A stretch of 64,000 nt of DNA from Flavobacterium hibisci (GCF_020026925.1 NZ_JAIQDW010000005.1:62001-126000); one strand, 5' to 3'; positions 33,937 through 43,431 are shown, numbered from the stretch's first letter. The notes: a model not told the origin generated them from the letters alone. Program-made: numbers and translations.

Positions 33937-34815
33937 TTATCTTAAAGAAAAGCTTGTTTTAGAAACTAAATCTCCACCATCAAAAATATTAATAAAATAA
34001 GTTCCTTTTGCAAAATCCTTCCCTGGTAAATCTTCTGAAACATTTACCGTTTTATTTTCGTATTGTACTGTTGTTTTAAAACTATAGGTTAATGAATTAT
34101 CTCCAAAGCTTTCTGTTTTCTTATCACCTAAAACATTGTTCTTGCTATCAATTACCTGTACATAATATGTTTTATCTCCAGACTTTGCAATTTGGTTTTC
34201 AGCAATAGTAAAACTAACTTTTAAAACATCAGCACGACTTGCTTTATCTGTTTCAATTTGCTTACCTGAACTTTTCAATTTGTAAGCGGCAGTTTTTGTA
34301 TTTAAAACAGATAATTTAGAACCTTTTTCAACTGTTTTAGACAATGCTTCGTTTTGCCCCACTAACACTTCATTGAATTTTTTCGACTCTCCCAAAACTA
34401 CAATTGTACTGTCTCTCTGAACTGTTAAAACACCATTTTGTTTTTTTAATTCATCGTTTTCAGCAACCAACGTTTTCATTTTAGTCTGCAATCCCTGAAC
34501 TTGTGATCTGAATTTAGAAACATCACCTTTTGACTTGTTCAAATCATCCATTAAAGCTACAACTTTATCTCTTTCCTGAATTAATTCATCTGACATCGAT
34601 GTATTTTCAGCAATAGCAGCATCATATGTTGCTTTCAATTCCTGAAGATCCTTCATTACAGATTCTTTTTCTGTCAATGTAGATGTTAGCTCTGTTTTTA
34701 CAACATCTGAATCAGAAGAAAGTTTAAAAATGTACACTAAACTACCAATTAGTAGGACTGCTAAAACAGCGATTACCGCCTTTAGACTTGAGTTGTTTTT
34801 GTTTGGGTTTTCCAT
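33937..34815 (-). CDS. Membrane-anchored coiled-coil protein, unknown function
   Basis: 292 residues from MENPNKNNSSLKAVIAV at 34815; the open frame upstream to 34881 overlaps the divergent gene and is unlikely. One N-terminal helix (LKAVIAVLAVLLIGSLVYIFKL), then a long coiled coil about residues 35-160 (many Glu/Lys/Leu heptads, KTELTSTLTEKESVMKDLQELK), and a C-terminal beta-rich domain (YYVQVIDSKNNVLG, LTYSFKTTVQYENK, GTYFINIFDGGDLVSKTSFSL). Topology suggests a periplasmic coiled coil with a beta-sandwich head. Found as a conserved hypothetical in Flavobacteria, as I recall. It separates hutI and hutG on the other strand. Confidence 0.82.
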   Translation of the reverse strand: MENPNKNNSSLKAVIAVLAVLLIGSLVYIFKLSSDSDVVKTELTSTLTEKESVMKDLQELKATYDAAIAENTSMSDELIQERDKVVALMDDLNKSKGDVSKFRSQVQGLQTKMKTLVAENDELKKQNGVLTVQRDSTIVVLGESKKFNEVLVGQNEALSKTVEKGSKLSVLNTKTAAYKLKSSGKQIETDKASRADVLKVSFTIAENQIAKSGDKTYYVQVIDSKNNVLGDKKTESFGDNSLTYSFKTTVQYENKTVNVSEDLPGKDFAKGTYFINIFDGGDLVSKTSFSLR

Positions 34816-34911
34816 ATTTAATAATTTTCTTAAAAACAAATTTAAATAATTAATATAACGTAATAACGTAACTTGCCACAATTATATTATTTTTGGATAA
34901 TAATTTTTTTT

Positions 34912-35949
34912 ATGGACAAATTAATCCCTTTTACTGTTAGTGATTTAGCAAAAGTCACCAATCACCGCAGCGGTGAAATAAAATTTGGAGAAAAAATGAT
35001 TACTATTCCGAAAGGAGTGGATATACATGAGTTTATAAAAGAGAGTGAAGCTAAATATGTTATTTTGGGGATTCCTGAAGATATAGGCGTACGCGCTAAT
35101 TACGGCAGACCGGGAGCAGCTTCTGCCTGGGAATCTGCTATAAAAAGTATTGCAAACATCCAGCATAATCGTTTTTGCAAAGGCAGTCAGATTATTGTTT
35201 TAGGCAATATAAATGTTTCTGAGCTAATGCGCGAGGTTGAAAATCTTGATTTCAATGATATAGATGATCGCTCAAAGTTAAGTCAGCTGGTTGAAAAAAT
35301 TGACAAAGAAGTATCACATGTTATTTTCACTATAATTAAGGCCGGAAAGACACCTATTATAATTGGAGGTGGTCATAACAATGCTTATGGCAATATAAAA
35401 GGCACGGCTTTGGCCAAAGGCAAATCAATAAACGCAATCAATTTTGATGCTCATTCCGATTTCAGAATTCTTGAAGGACGACATAGCGGAAATGGTTTTT
35501 CTTATGCTTATGAAGAAGGTTTTCTTAAAAAATACTTCATTTTTGGTTTGCACGAAAACTACACTTCAAAAAGTGTTCTGGATATTATAAAAAAACTTGA
35601 AGACCGCGTACGTTATAACACATATGATAGTATAAGCATACGTGAAGAAAAAGATTTTACAAACGAAATGATTTCAGCCCTTGAATTTATAAAAACAGAT
35701 TCGTTTGGAATTGAGATTGACCTGGATGCGATCCCGAATATTGCCAGCAGTGCCATGACAATCAGTGGTTTTTCAATTGAACAGTTGCGACAATTTGTTT
35801 CTTACTTTGGACAACACAAAAATGCAGCTTATCTGCATATTTGTGAAGGAGCTCCTGATTTAGATAATTCTCCTAACAATCATTTAATAGGCAAATTAAT
35901 TGGTTATCTTGTAACTGATTTTATTAAAGCAAATCACGAAAAAGTTTAA
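34912..35949 (+). CDS. hutG: Formimidoylglutamase-type arginase-family hydrolase
   Basis: 345 residues from MDKLIPFTVSDLAKV at 34912; an earlier frame start at 34873 adds non-homologous residues. Ureohydrolase metal ligands are present: IIGGGHNNAYGN, NFDAHSDFRI (DxHxD) and GIEIDLDAIPN (DxD). ILGIPEDIGVRANYGRPGAASAWESAIKSIANIQ is the substrate-side region of the family in Bacteroidota. With hutI 1 kb upstream, release of formamide from N-formimino-L-glutamate is the likely reaction; another guanidino substrate is not excluded. Cytoplasmic, two manganese ions expected. Confidence 0.85.
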   Translation: MDKLIPFTVSDLAKVTNHRSGEIKFGEKMITIPKGVDIHEFIKESEAKYVILGIPEDIGVRANYGRPGAASAWESAIKSIANIQHNRFCKGSQIIVLGNINVSELMREVENLDFNDIDDRSKLSQLVEKIDKEVSHVIFTIIKAGKTPIIIGGGHNNAYGNIKGTALAKGKSINAINFDAHSDFRILEGRHSGNGFSYAYEEGFLKKYFIFGLHENYTSKSVLDIIKKLEDRVRYNTYDSISIREEKDFTNEMISALEFIKTDSFGIEIDLDAIPNIASSAMTISGFSIEQLRQFVSYFGQHKNAAYLHICEGAPDLDNSPNNHLIGKLIGYLVTDFIKANHEKV

Positions 35950-36083
35950 AATCGGAGTACTATTAACAATTTGTAATTATCACATTTGCCAAATAAACCT
36001 AAATTCAATTAAACCATTGCCTGAATAAAACTATCTTTGCAACGAATTTTAGTACTTAAAACTAAGTTCTTAATACCTAAGAT

Positions 36084-37334
36084 ATGTTATTCGAAGATTT
36101 ATCACTTTCAAAAAGTATACAAAAAGCCGTATTTGAAGAAGGCTACTTAAACCCTACACCTATCCAGGAACAAGCTATTCCGATTGTTTTGGCCGGCAGG
36201 GATTTAATTGGCTGTGCACAGACCGGTACCGGAAAAACAGCTGCATTTGCTATTCCGATCATACATCAGTTACACCGAATTGTAGGCTCATCAAAAAAAG
36301 CCAAACAAATCCGTGCCCTTATAGTTACCCCAACCCGTGAATTGGCAGTACAAATTGGACAAAGTTTTGACACTTATGCCAAATACACAAACCTGACCCA
36401 ATTGACAATTTTTGGCGGTGTTTCCCAAAATCCGCAGGTTGATACCTTAAAAAAAGGTGTTGATATTTTAGTAGCCACACCCGGAAGACTTTTAGATTTA
36501 CAAAAACAAGGTTTTCTGGATTTAGATCATTTACATGTTTTAGTGCTTGACGAAGCAGATCAAATGCTGGATATGGGATTTGTAAACGATGTGAAAAAAA
36601 TCGTAAAGCTAACTCCTAAAAACAGACAAACACTATTTTTTTCGGCAACTATGCCAATAGCAATACGTGAACTGGCTGAAATGTTTTTGACAGATCCGGA
36701 AACAGTAACTGTATCTCCGGTTTCTTCAACTGCTGAAAATGTGGAGCAGCGTGTTTATTTTGTGGATAAAACTGAAAAAAGAAATTTATTATATCACTTA
36801 ATAAAAACAGAAGGATTATCTAACGTATTGGTTTTTGCAAGAACCAAACATGGGGCTGACAATGTTGTTAAAGCATTACGCAAAAAGGATATCCCTTCTG
36901 AGGCAATTCACGGAGACAAATCTCAAAATGCAAGACAGCGCGTTTTAGATGCTTTTAAAAACAAAGAAGTGGGCGTATTGGTTGCAACCGACATTGCAGC
37001 GAGAGGAATCGATATCGACCAGCTACCGTTTGTAATTAATTTTGATTTGCCTAATATACCAGAAACCTATGTGCACAGAATTGGACGAACAGGACGTGCA
37101 GGAAATGGCGGTATTGCGATATCGTTCTGCGGTAAAGATGAACATCCATATTGGAAAGACATTCAGAAATTAATAAAAGTGGATGTAAAAATAATTAGCG
37201 ATCATCCGTATCAATGGCATGCCGGAAGTCCTGAGGCAACTGCTGAAAAGCCTAAAAATTCAAACAGAAGCGGCGGTGCTCATAAATCACGAAAATCAAA
37301 TGCTTCTAAGCAAAATAAGAAACGCTGGTATTAA
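36084..37334 (+). CDS. DEAD-box RNA helicase, RhlE-like
   Basis: 416 residues. Helicase motifs in order: Q-motif NPTPIQEQAIP, motif I AQTGTGKTAAF, Ia PTRELAVQ, Ib TPGRLLD, II VLDEADQMLDMGF, III FSATMP, IV VLVFARTK, V ATDIAARGIDID and VI HRIGRTGRAGNGG. A short basic, Ser/Asn-rich tail (about 385-416, NRSGGAHKSRKSNASKQNKKR) ends the protein, probably for RNA binding. Such helicases act in ribosome assembly and RNA turnover, notably in the cold. Its terminator stem includes the last coding bases and the stop codon. Confidence 0.95.
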   Translation: MLFEDLSLSKSIQKAVFEEGYLNPTPIQEQAIPIVLAGRDLIGCAQTGTGKTAAFAIPIIHQLHRIVGSSKKAKQIRALIVTPTRELAVQIGQSFDTYAKYTNLTQLTIFGGVSQNPQVDTLKKGVDILVATPGRLLDLQKQGFLDLDHLHVLVLDEADQMLDMGFVNDVKKIVKLTPKNRQTLFFSATMPIAIRELAEMFLTDPETVTVSPVSSTAENVEQRVYFVDKTEKRNLLYHLIKTEGLSNVLVFARTKHGADNVVKALRKKDIPSEAIHGDKSQNARQRVLDAFKNKEVGVLVATDIAARGIDIDQLPFVINFDLPNIPETYVHRIGRTGRAGNGGIAISFCGKDEHPYWKDIQKLIKVDVKIISDHPYQWHAGSPEATAEKPKNSNRSGGAHKSRKSNASKQNKKRWY

Positions 37335-37342
37335 CCAGCGTT
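37321..37342 (+). terminator. Terminator overlapping the end of the helicase gene
   Basis: AACGCTGGT (37321-37329) and ACCAGCGTT (37334-37342) form a 9-bp stem with loop ATTA, followed by TTGTTTTATTT. The stop codon (37332-37334) lies in the loop and stem. Confidence 0.8.
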
Positions 37343-37377
37343 TTGTTTTATTTAATATCGTTAAATAATATATTTTA

Positions 37378-38658
37378 CTAATTTTCTGTACCCGATCCTA
37401 AATCATTATTACCTTCCCATTGTCCAACTACTGAAGTTGCCAAAGCATTCCCTAAAACATTGGTTGCACTTCTGAACATATCACAAAAATGATCAATTGG
37501 CAAAATTAAAGCAATACCTTCAACAGGAATATCAAACATACCGCAAGTTGCCGCAACCACTACCAAACTTGCCCTCGGAACACCTGCAATTCCTTTACTG
37601 GTTAACATCAAAACCAAAAGCATTGCCATCTGAGTTCCTAAATCTAAATGTACATTATAAAACTGAGCAATAAAAATACTGGCAAAAGTCATATACATCA
37701 TACTTCCGTCAAGATTGAAAGAATAACCCAGTGGAAGCATAAAAGAAACAATCTTGTCTTTTACTCCAAAACTCTCTAATTCTTCTGTTAACTTAGGAAA
37801 AACTGCTTCACTGCTTGTAGTACCAAAAGCAATAGCTAATGGGCCGGTAATACGTTTCAATAACTCTGTCATCCTTCCTTTCAGAAAAATATACCCTACC
37901 GCAATTAACAAAACCCATAATGTGCTTATTCCGATTAAAAAAGACCCAAAAAATTTAAAATACGTAATAACCAATTCCTCTGCATCTCTTACCGCAAATA
38001 CTGCTGCAATAGCACCAAAAACACCTATCGGGGCAAAATTCATCACATAATTCACCATCTTTAGAACGATGTGTGACAATTTATCAAAAGCACCTATAAT
38101 AGGCTTAACAGTCGAGCCTAACGATGCCGCTGCCAATCCAAAGAAAATAGAAAAAACTACAATCTGAAGGATTTCATTGGTTGCCATTGCCTCGATTATG
38201 CTTTTAGGTACAATGTGTTCAACAAAATTTTCAAAAGAAAGATTTTGGGTTTTGCCTGTAACTTCAGAAGCAGCTGCCATATCAACATTATCTAGTTTCA
38301 GACCTATACCTGGCTGTAAAATATTTACATAAAACAATCCAATTAACAAAGATATAAAGGAAGCCGTAAAAAACCATCCTAGCGCTTTTCCTCCTATTCT
38401 TCCAACAGTTTTAATATCTCCCAGCTTTGCAATTCCTACTACCAAAGTGGTAAAAACTAAAGGAGAAATAATCATTTGTACCAATCGAATAAAAATAGTA
38501 GCAAGCATTTTTATCTTTGTACTAAATGATTGGGCAGCTTCAGGTGAAATCATATTGTGCAATATAATTCCTAAAGTAGCTCCAAGAACCATTGCTATTA
38601 AAATTTGACCTGTAAGTCCGGAAAAAAAAGATTTCTTTTGGTTTTGGATTTTATCCAT
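37378..38658 (-). CDS. Dicarboxylate/amino-acid:cation symporter
   Basis: 426 residues with about eight transmembrane segments. Family motifs: RLVQMIISPLVFTTLVVGIAKLGD early, then the serine-rich re-entrant loop AFGTTSSEAVFPKL, LGYSFNLDGSMMYMTFASIFIAQF and the GVPRASLVVVAA...LPIDHFCDMFRSATNVLGNALAT block that forms the substrate and cation sites. Substrate may be glutamate/aspartate or C4-dicarboxylates; sequence alone does not decide. Inner membrane. It lies just after aroC on the minus strand (50-base gap), with no functional link apparent. Confidence 0.93.
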   Translation of the reverse strand: MDKIQNQKKSFFSGLTGQILIAMVLGATLGIILHNMISPEAAQSFSTKIKMLATIFIRLVQMIISPLVFTTLVVGIAKLGDIKTVGRIGGKALGWFFTASFISLLIGLFYVNILQPGIGLKLDNVDMAAASEVTGKTQNLSFENFVEHIVPKSIIEAMATNEILQIVVFSIFFGLAAASLGSTVKPIIGAFDKLSHIVLKMVNYVMNFAPIGVFGAIAAVFAVRDAEELVITYFKFFGSFLIGISTLWVLLIAVGYIFLKGRMTELLKRITGPLAIAFGTTSSEAVFPKLTEELESFGVKDKIVSFMLPLGYSFNLDGSMMYMTFASIFIAQFYNVHLDLGTQMAMLLVLMLTSKGIAGVPRASLVVVAATCGMFDIPVEGIALILPIDHFCDMFRSATNVLGNALATSVVGQWEGNNDLGSGTEN

Positions 38659-38707
38659 TATTTTTTGAATTTAAATTAAAAAAAGACCCTCACTGCCTGC
38701 TTTTAAA

Positions 38708-39766
38708 TTAATAGGTCTTGTTGATTAAATAAAAATCAGCTAAAACAATAGCTGCCATAGCCTCAACAATAGGCACGGCTCTTGGTACCACACACGGGTC
38801 ATGACGTCCTTTTCCAGTCATTGGCGTAATGTTACCTTTATTATCTAATGAATCCTGGGTCTGCATGATAGTCGCTACAGGTTTGAAAGCTACCCTGAAA
38901 TAAATATCCATTCCATTGCTGATTCCTCCCTGAATTCCACCGGAAAGATTCGTTTTTGTAGTCCCGTCTGTATTATATAAGTCGTTATGCTCGCTTCCTT
39001 TCATTTCTGAGCCAGAAAAACCGCTTCCGTATTCAAACCCCTTTACGGCATTAATTGAAAGCATTGCTTTACCTAATTCTGCATGCAGTTTATCAAAAAC
39101 TGGTTCTCCTAAACCAACAGGAACGTTCTGAATTACACATGAAACTACTCCACCAACAGTATCACCCTGTTTACGGATATCACGAATGTATTCTTCCATA
39201 ACTGCAGCTGATTTTTCATCGGGACAACGTACAGGATTACTTTCAATTTTAGAGAAATCCAATTCCTGATAAGGTGTTTCTAAATGAATTGGCCCTACAG
39301 ATGAAACGTAAGCGTTAATTTTAATTTCCGGCAGCATTTGTTTTGCAATCGCTCCCGCCACTACCCTGCTGGCTGTTTCACGTGCAGAACTTCTTCCGCC
39401 TCCGCGATAATCCCTGAAACCATATTTCTGATCATACACATAATCTGCATGACTTGGTCTGTAGTTGTCTTTTATATGTGAATAATCATCTGATTTTTGA
39501 TTGGTATTCGGAATAATAAACCCAATTGGAGTTCCGGTAGTTTTTCCTTCAAAAATACCCGATAAAAACTGAACCGCATCCGGTTCTTTTCTTTGTGTAA
39601 CAATTGCTGATTGTCCTGGTTTTCTTCTCGCCATATCCAACTCAATTGCCTCAAAATCAAGCTGAATTCCTGATGGACAACCGTCGATGATTCCGCCTAA
39701 AGCTTCCCCATGAGATTCTCCAAATGTGGTAACTTTATATAGTGTGCCGTAGCTATTTCCTGCCAT
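38708..39766 (-). CDS. aroC: Chorismate synthase
   Basis: 352 residues from [20 protein letters not shown] at 39766; 23 earlier codons are open but hold the promoter. FMN-dependent elimination of phosphate from EPSP, the last step of the shikimate pathway. Seen: [38 protein letters not shown] (family signature) and [20 protein letters not shown] near the C-terminus. A TACATTTG box lies 17 bases before the start. Confidence 0.97.
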   Translation of the reverse strand: MAGNSYGTLYKVTTFGESHGEALGGIIDGCPSGIQLDFEAIELDMARRKPGQSAIVTQRKEPDAVQFLSGIFEGKTTGTPIGFIIPNTNQKSDDYSHIKDNYRPSHADYVYDQKYGFRDYRGGGRSSARETASRVVAGAIAKQMLPEIKINAYVSSVGPIHLETPYQELDFSKIESNPVRCPDEKSAAVMEEYIRDIRKQGDTVGGVVSCVIQNVPVGLGEPVFDKLHAELGKAMLSINAVKGFEYGSGFSGSEMKGSEHNDLYNTDGTTKTNLSGGIQGGISNGMDIYFRVAFKPVATIMQTQDSLDNKGNITPMTGKGRHDPCVVPRAVPIVEAMAAIVLADFYLINKTY

Positions 39767-39782
39767 TATAATTAGTTTTGAG

Positions 39783-39790
39783 CAAATGTA
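39783..39790 (-). promoter_or_regulatory. -7 box of the aroC promoter
   Basis: TACATTTG on the minus strand, 17 bases before the aroC ATG, fits TAnnTTTG. It supports the start at 39766 because the longer frame would place the box inside the coding sequence. No clear -33 TTG. Confidence 0.5.
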
Positions 39791-39952
39791 AGTTTTATGA
39801 ATTAAATTAAAAAATTTAAAATGAGTATTGACCACAATAGCACTCTTTTAAAAAATCATAATTTATTAAAACTAAAACCCAATCGATAACGTTTTGATAA
39901 AATAAAACCTATTTTGATTTACTTAATTTGCTAAACTTCAAATTGAGAAAAA

Positions 39953-40741
39953 TTGAAAAAAAGAAATGTCGAATTAGTCATCATTTCCGATGTGCATTTA
40001 GGAACTTACGGCAGCCATGCCAAGGAGTTAAATAACTACCTTTCAAGTATTAAACCCAAAACATTAGTTTTAAACGGAGATATTATCGATGCCTGGCAAT
40101 TTAGAAAATCATACTTTCCAAAATCACATCTAAAAGTTATTCAGCGCATTATAGGAATGGCTTCAAAAGGCACAAAAGTGTTTTATATCACCGGAAATCA
40201 TGATGAAATCCTGAGAAAATTCAGCGATATGAATATGGGTAATTTTTCTTTGTTAGATAAATTAGTTTTAGAATTGGACGACAAAAAAGCATGGATTTTT
40301 CATGGAGACGTTTTTGATGCATCTGTACAACACTCAAAATGGATTGCAAAACTAGGTGGCCTTGGTTATGACTATTTGATTTTGTGTAATCGATTTGTAA
40401 ACTGGTGTTTAGCCAAAATAGGTAGAGAACCTTATTCATTTTCTAAAAAAATAAAAGCGAGTGTAAAAAAAGCCGTTAAATTTATTTCTGATTTCGAAAC
40501 TACTGCAACTGATCTGGCAATTGAAAAAAAATACGATTATGTAATCTGCGGACATATTCATGAGCCTAAAATTATTGAAAAGGAAAACAAATATGGATCA
40601 ACTCTATATTTAAATTCAGGGGACTGGATCGAAAATTTAACAGCTTTAGAATATCACAAAAAACGCTGGAAATTATTCTCCTATTCCAATGCTGACTTTG
40701 CCGAAGCTGAAGAAAATCTCTTTGAAATGGAAGACATTTAA
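39953..40741 (+). CDS. UDP-2,3-diacylglucosamine diphosphatase-like metallophosphoesterase (TTG start)
   Basis: 262 residues. An in-frame TGA at 39944 and the lack of any ATG or GTG before the first motif leave TTG at 39953 as start (MKKRNVELVIISDVHLG). Calcineurin-like metal motifs are complete: SDVHLGTYGSH, NGDIIDAW, GNHDE, HGDVFD, CGHIHEP. The family, related to LpxH, removes UMP from UDP-2,3-diacylglucosamine in lipid A synthesis; the Bacteroidota branch is usually named so by homology. Peripheral to the inner membrane. It stands alone on the plus strand, divergent from aroC. Confidence 0.87.
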   Translation: MKKRNVELVIISDVHLGTYGSHAKELNNYLSSIKPKTLVLNGDIIDAWQFRKSYFPKSHLKVIQRIIGMASKGTKVFYITGNHDEILRKFSDMNMGNFSLLDKLVLELDDKKAWIFHGDVFDASVQHSKWIAKLGGLGYDYLILCNRFVNWCLAKIGREPYSFSKKIKASVKKAVKFISDFETTATDLAIEKKYDYVICGHIHEPKIIEKENKYGSTLYLNSGDWIENLTALEYHKKRWKLFSYSNADFAEAEENLFEMEDI

Positions 40742-40927
40742 CTTCAGAATTATTCACTTCAATAACCAAAAAAGTAACTTTTTAACAATCAACAACTTAC
40801 TAAAAGCTTAGCATAAAGATATATATATTTTGATGAAAAATGGGAATTACATAACAATTTTAAACAATTTTATACGTTTGAGTTGAACAATAATTATAAT
40901 TTTGAACAAAAATTAATAACCATTTTT

Positions 40928-41425
40928 ATGAAAAAAATCATTTTATCTGCTATTACGCTATTAGGTATAGCGTTTACTGCGCAATCACAAGAAATTTCTA
41001 AGCACGCATTAGGATTACGTCTGGGAGACAATAACGGTTTTGGAGGAGAAATCTCATACCAATTAGGCTTAAATCAAAAAAACAGACTAGAATTCGATTT
41101 AGGATGGAGAGATCACAGATATGTTGACGCTATAAAAGGTGTAGCTCTTTATCAGTGGGTCTGGAACATTGAAGGAGGTTTTAACTGGTACGCTGGTGTT
41201 GGGGGTGGTATTGCAGCCTGGGATTACAATTATGATGGACCTGGAAATAATTTTGATGACAGTGGAACTTATGTTTTTGCAGCCGGAGATATTGGTATAG
41301 AATACAGATTTAAAGAATTTCCTCTTACTTTATCAATAGATGCAAGACCTGAAATTGGATCAGGATATTATGATGATGACAACTTTGGTTTTGATGTAGG
41401 TTTAGGAGCAAGATTCAGATTCTAA
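40928..41425 (+). CDS. Small outer-membrane beta-barrel protein
   Basis: 165 residues from MKKIILSAITLLGIAFTAQSQ at 40928, a clear signal peptide; a TTG 45 bases earlier would spoil it. The mature part is rich in Gly, Asp and aromatic residues in alternating strands (ALGLRLGDNNGFGGEISYQL, NRLEFDLGWR, GFNWYAGVGGGIAAWDYNYDGPG, DIGIEYRFKEFPLTLSIDARPEI), and ends FDVGLGARFRF with a C-terminal phenylalanine: an eight-strand-type barrel. No ligand can be inferred. A strong terminator follows, shared with the convergent gene. Confidence 0.82.
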   Translation: MKKIILSAITLLGIAFTAQSQEISKHALGLRLGDNNGFGGEISYQLGLNQKNRLEFDLGWRDHRYVDAIKGVALYQWVWNIEGGFNWYAGVGGGIAAWDYNYDGPGNNFDDSGTYVFAAGDIGIEYRFKEFPLTLSIDARPEIGSGYYDDDNFGFDVGLGARFRF

Positions 41426-41441
41426 TAAAAACTTACTTTAT

Positions 41442-41477
41442 AAAAAAACCTGTCGTTTAAAAGCGACAGGTTTTTTT
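41442..41477. terminator. Bidirectional terminator between the barrel and PrcB-like genes
   Basis: AAAAAAACCTGTCG (41442-41455) and CGACAGGTTTTTTT (41464-41477) form a perfect 14-bp stem with an 8-base loop and T7 on both strands. It ends at the stop codon of the minus-strand gene at 41476. Confidence 0.9.
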
Positions 41478-41901
41478 ACTTAATAATAATTTCTTTTTTA
41501 GAATGTATTTTAACAACTGTATAGGGATAACTGACTATCTGCATTAACATAGCGTCTTTCGCAGGAGCATTCTCTTTGACAGTAATAATAATATTTTTGT
41601 CCGTTTCTTCTACCTTTTCAACTCCTATTGAATATCCTCCGGTATTTTTTTCACCCATATTCAAAATCACATAATTAGAAGTAGCAATATCATCGTGTTT
41701 CATTTTATCTTTTAAAATAGGATCATTATGAAGCATCATGATTTCATTTGGTTCAGTCAAAATTTCAAAAAACTTGATATTTCCGCCTCCGTTAGACTGT
41801 TCTGTCAGGATTTCATATAATGGAATATTTGAATTTGATGTTTTTTTTGCCCCACAGGAAATCAAAATAAAAACCGCTAAAACCGAAACTACTTTTTTCA
41901 T
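41476..41901 (-). CDS. PrcB_C-like lipoprotein
   Basis: 141 residues with lipoprotein signal MKKVVSVLAVFILISC (cysteine at residue 16). The C-terminal part, VILNMGEKNTGGYSIGVEKVEETDKNIIITVKEN followed by APAKDAMLMQIVSYPYTVVKI, matches the pattern of the PrcB_C domain (G..xTGGY.I.I, ...P......YPY..V). PrcB is the partner of the dentilisin protease in Treponema; in Bacteroidota such proteins are of unknown role. Envelope-anchored. It lies 21 bases downstream of bshA on the same strand and may be read through from it, but no link with bacillithiol is implied. Confidence 0.8.
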   Translation of the reverse strand: MKKVVSVLAVFILISCGAKKTSNSNIPLYEILTEQSNGGGNIKFFEILTEPNEIMMLHNDPILKDKMKHDDIATSNYVILNMGEKNTGGYSIGVEKVEETDKNIIITVKENAPAKDAMLMQIVSYPYTVVKIHSKKEIIIK

Positions 41902-41922
41902 TCACCGCTTATTTTAAGTTAT

Positions 41923-43059
41923 CTATTCTTTATAATCGTCTATTGCTTTTTGATATAACGCTTCATATTTAGGTAATATGTTTTTAATATCGAATTTTTT
42001 AGCAACTTCTAAAGCATTGTTTTTAAATTCTTTCAAAACCTTATCGTCTTTAAGAATTTTAATGGCATTTGCGGCCATTTCTTCAACATTTCCTACATCG
42101 CTCAAATATCCTGAAACACCGTCGAAATTTACTTCAGGCAAACCTCCTGAATTACTCGAAATTACCGGAACTCCACAAGCCATTGCTTCTAAAGCCGCCA
42201 GACCAAAACTTTCTGTTTCTGATGGCAGCAAAAACAAGTCGGTCAAAAGTAAAATTTTATCGATTTCATTACTGTTGCCAAAGAAAATCACCTTATCCAG
42301 AATTCCCAGTTCCTGACATAACAGTTCTGCATTTTCTTTTTCGGGACCATCGCCAACCATCATAAGTTTCGCCGGCATTTCTTTTTGAATATGATAGAAA
42401 ATTTTAATAATGTCCGGAATTCGTTTTACTTTTCTGAAGTTACTGATATGGGTAATAATACGTTCATTTTCATTTGCCATAACACTACGATGACATGGTC
42501 CCTGCGGATCCTTAACAACCTTCTCCAGTTCAATAAAATTCGGAATTACCTTAATTTTATTCTTAATTTTGAATAATTTCAGTGTATCATCCTTCAGACT
42601 TTGTGAAACCGAAGTCACATAATCCGATTTATTGATACTAAAAGTTACAGCAGGTTTATAAAAAGGATGGTTTCCAACGAGCGTAATATCGGTTCCGTGA
42701 AGGGTTGTAACCATTGGAAGATTAATCCCTTCGTTTTTCAGCATTTGCTTTGCCATATAGCCCGCATAAGCATGCGGAATAGCATAATGTACATGCAGGA
42801 GTTCAATTTTGTATAATTTCACCATATCAACCAGTTTGCTAGACAAGGCCAGTTCATAGGGTTGATAATGAAAAAGAGGATATTCAGGAACGTTTACTTC
42901 GTGATAATGGACATTTGGATTTAAAAGCGCCAATCGTACAGGCTGGCTATACGTAATAAAATGGATTTCGTGCCCGCGTCTGGCTAATTCAAGACCTAAT
43001 TCAGTGGCTACTACCCCACTTCCGCCAAAGGTCGGATAACAAACTATTGCTATTTTCAT
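41923..43059 (-). CDS. bshA: N-acetyl-alpha-D-glucosaminyl L-malate synthase BshA
   Basis: 378 residues, GT-B fold, GT4 family. Seen: MKIAIVCYPTFGGSGVVATELGLELARRGHEIHFITY, PHAYAGYMAKQML, TTLHGTDITLVG, the SISNFRKVKR-like ITHISNFRKVKRIPDI, and the donor site ETESFGLAALEAMACGVPVISSNSGGLPEV. It joins GlcNAc from UDP-GlcNAc to L-malate, the first step of bacillithiol synthesis. bshB and bshC are not in the window. The 372-base gap before it (43060-43431) contains a dispersed repeat and a terminator of the upstream gene. Confidence 0.95.
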   Translation of the reverse strand: MKIAIVCYPTFGGSGVVATELGLELARRGHEIHFITYSQPVRLALLNPNVHYHEVNVPEYPLFHYQPYELALSSKLVDMVKLYKIELLHVHYAIPHAYAGYMAKQMLKNEGINLPMVTTLHGTDITLVGNHPFYKPAVTFSINKSDYVTSVSQSLKDDTLKLFKIKNKIKVIPNFIELEKVVKDPQGPCHRSVMANENERIITHISNFRKVKRIPDIIKIFYHIQKEMPAKLMMVGDGPEKENAELLCQELGILDKVIFFGNSNEIDKILLLTDLFLLPSETESFGLAALEAMACGVPVISSNSGGLPEVNFDGVSGYLSDVGNVEEMAANAIKILKDDKVLKEFKNNALEVAKKFDIKNILPKYEALYQKAIDDYKE

Positions 43060-43222
43060 GTACTAAATTTAATTCTACGAAAATACTCAAAAATAGCATT
43101 TAATTTGCCCTTTGATTTGTTAGATTTTTGTGAATTTTAGAGAGATCAGATTATTAGACAGTTAGATTTTTGATTCTAATTTTAATCAGAAGCAGATAAA
43201 TTTATTTTCAAAAGAAAAACTT

Positions 43223-43290
43223 GTCCCGCTGTTCGCTGTATCTTTTGTGCCGAACCCGGCCCAAAAGGATGCCGCTTCCATCTGGGCTAG
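43223..43290. repeat. Dispersed intergenic element, second copy of the ATCTTTTG..CAAAAGGAT family
   Basis: A sequence of about 68 bases far more GC-rich than its surroundings, beginning GTCCCGCTGTTCGCTG and ending CCATCTGGGCTAG. ATCTTTTG (43240-43247) and CAAAAGGAT (43262-43270) pair with one bulge; GCCG/CGGC form an inner stem. Non-coding. It shares the core plus flanking CGCTnTA and CCnCTnCnAT words with the element at 29973-30102. The rest of the 43060-43431 gap has only the terminator below. Confidence 0.6.
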
Positions 43291-43377
43291 ATTTGACATA
43301 TTTACTTCATAATGACTTCATATATCTTAATCTACTCAACAAAAAAAAATAACCAATTAAAAATCAGAAAACTGCAT

Positions 43378-43410
43378 AAAAAAAGGCACAAAACCTAAAT
43401 TTCATGCCTT
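43378..43410 (-). terminator. Terminator of the 43432-43914 gene
   Basis: On the minus strand AAGGCA (43405-43410) and TGCCTT (43383-43388) pair around a 16-base loop and are followed by a run of Ts. The stem is short but well placed. Confidence 0.6.
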
Positions 43411-43431
43411 AAAATATTCTTTAAGTTTCTA

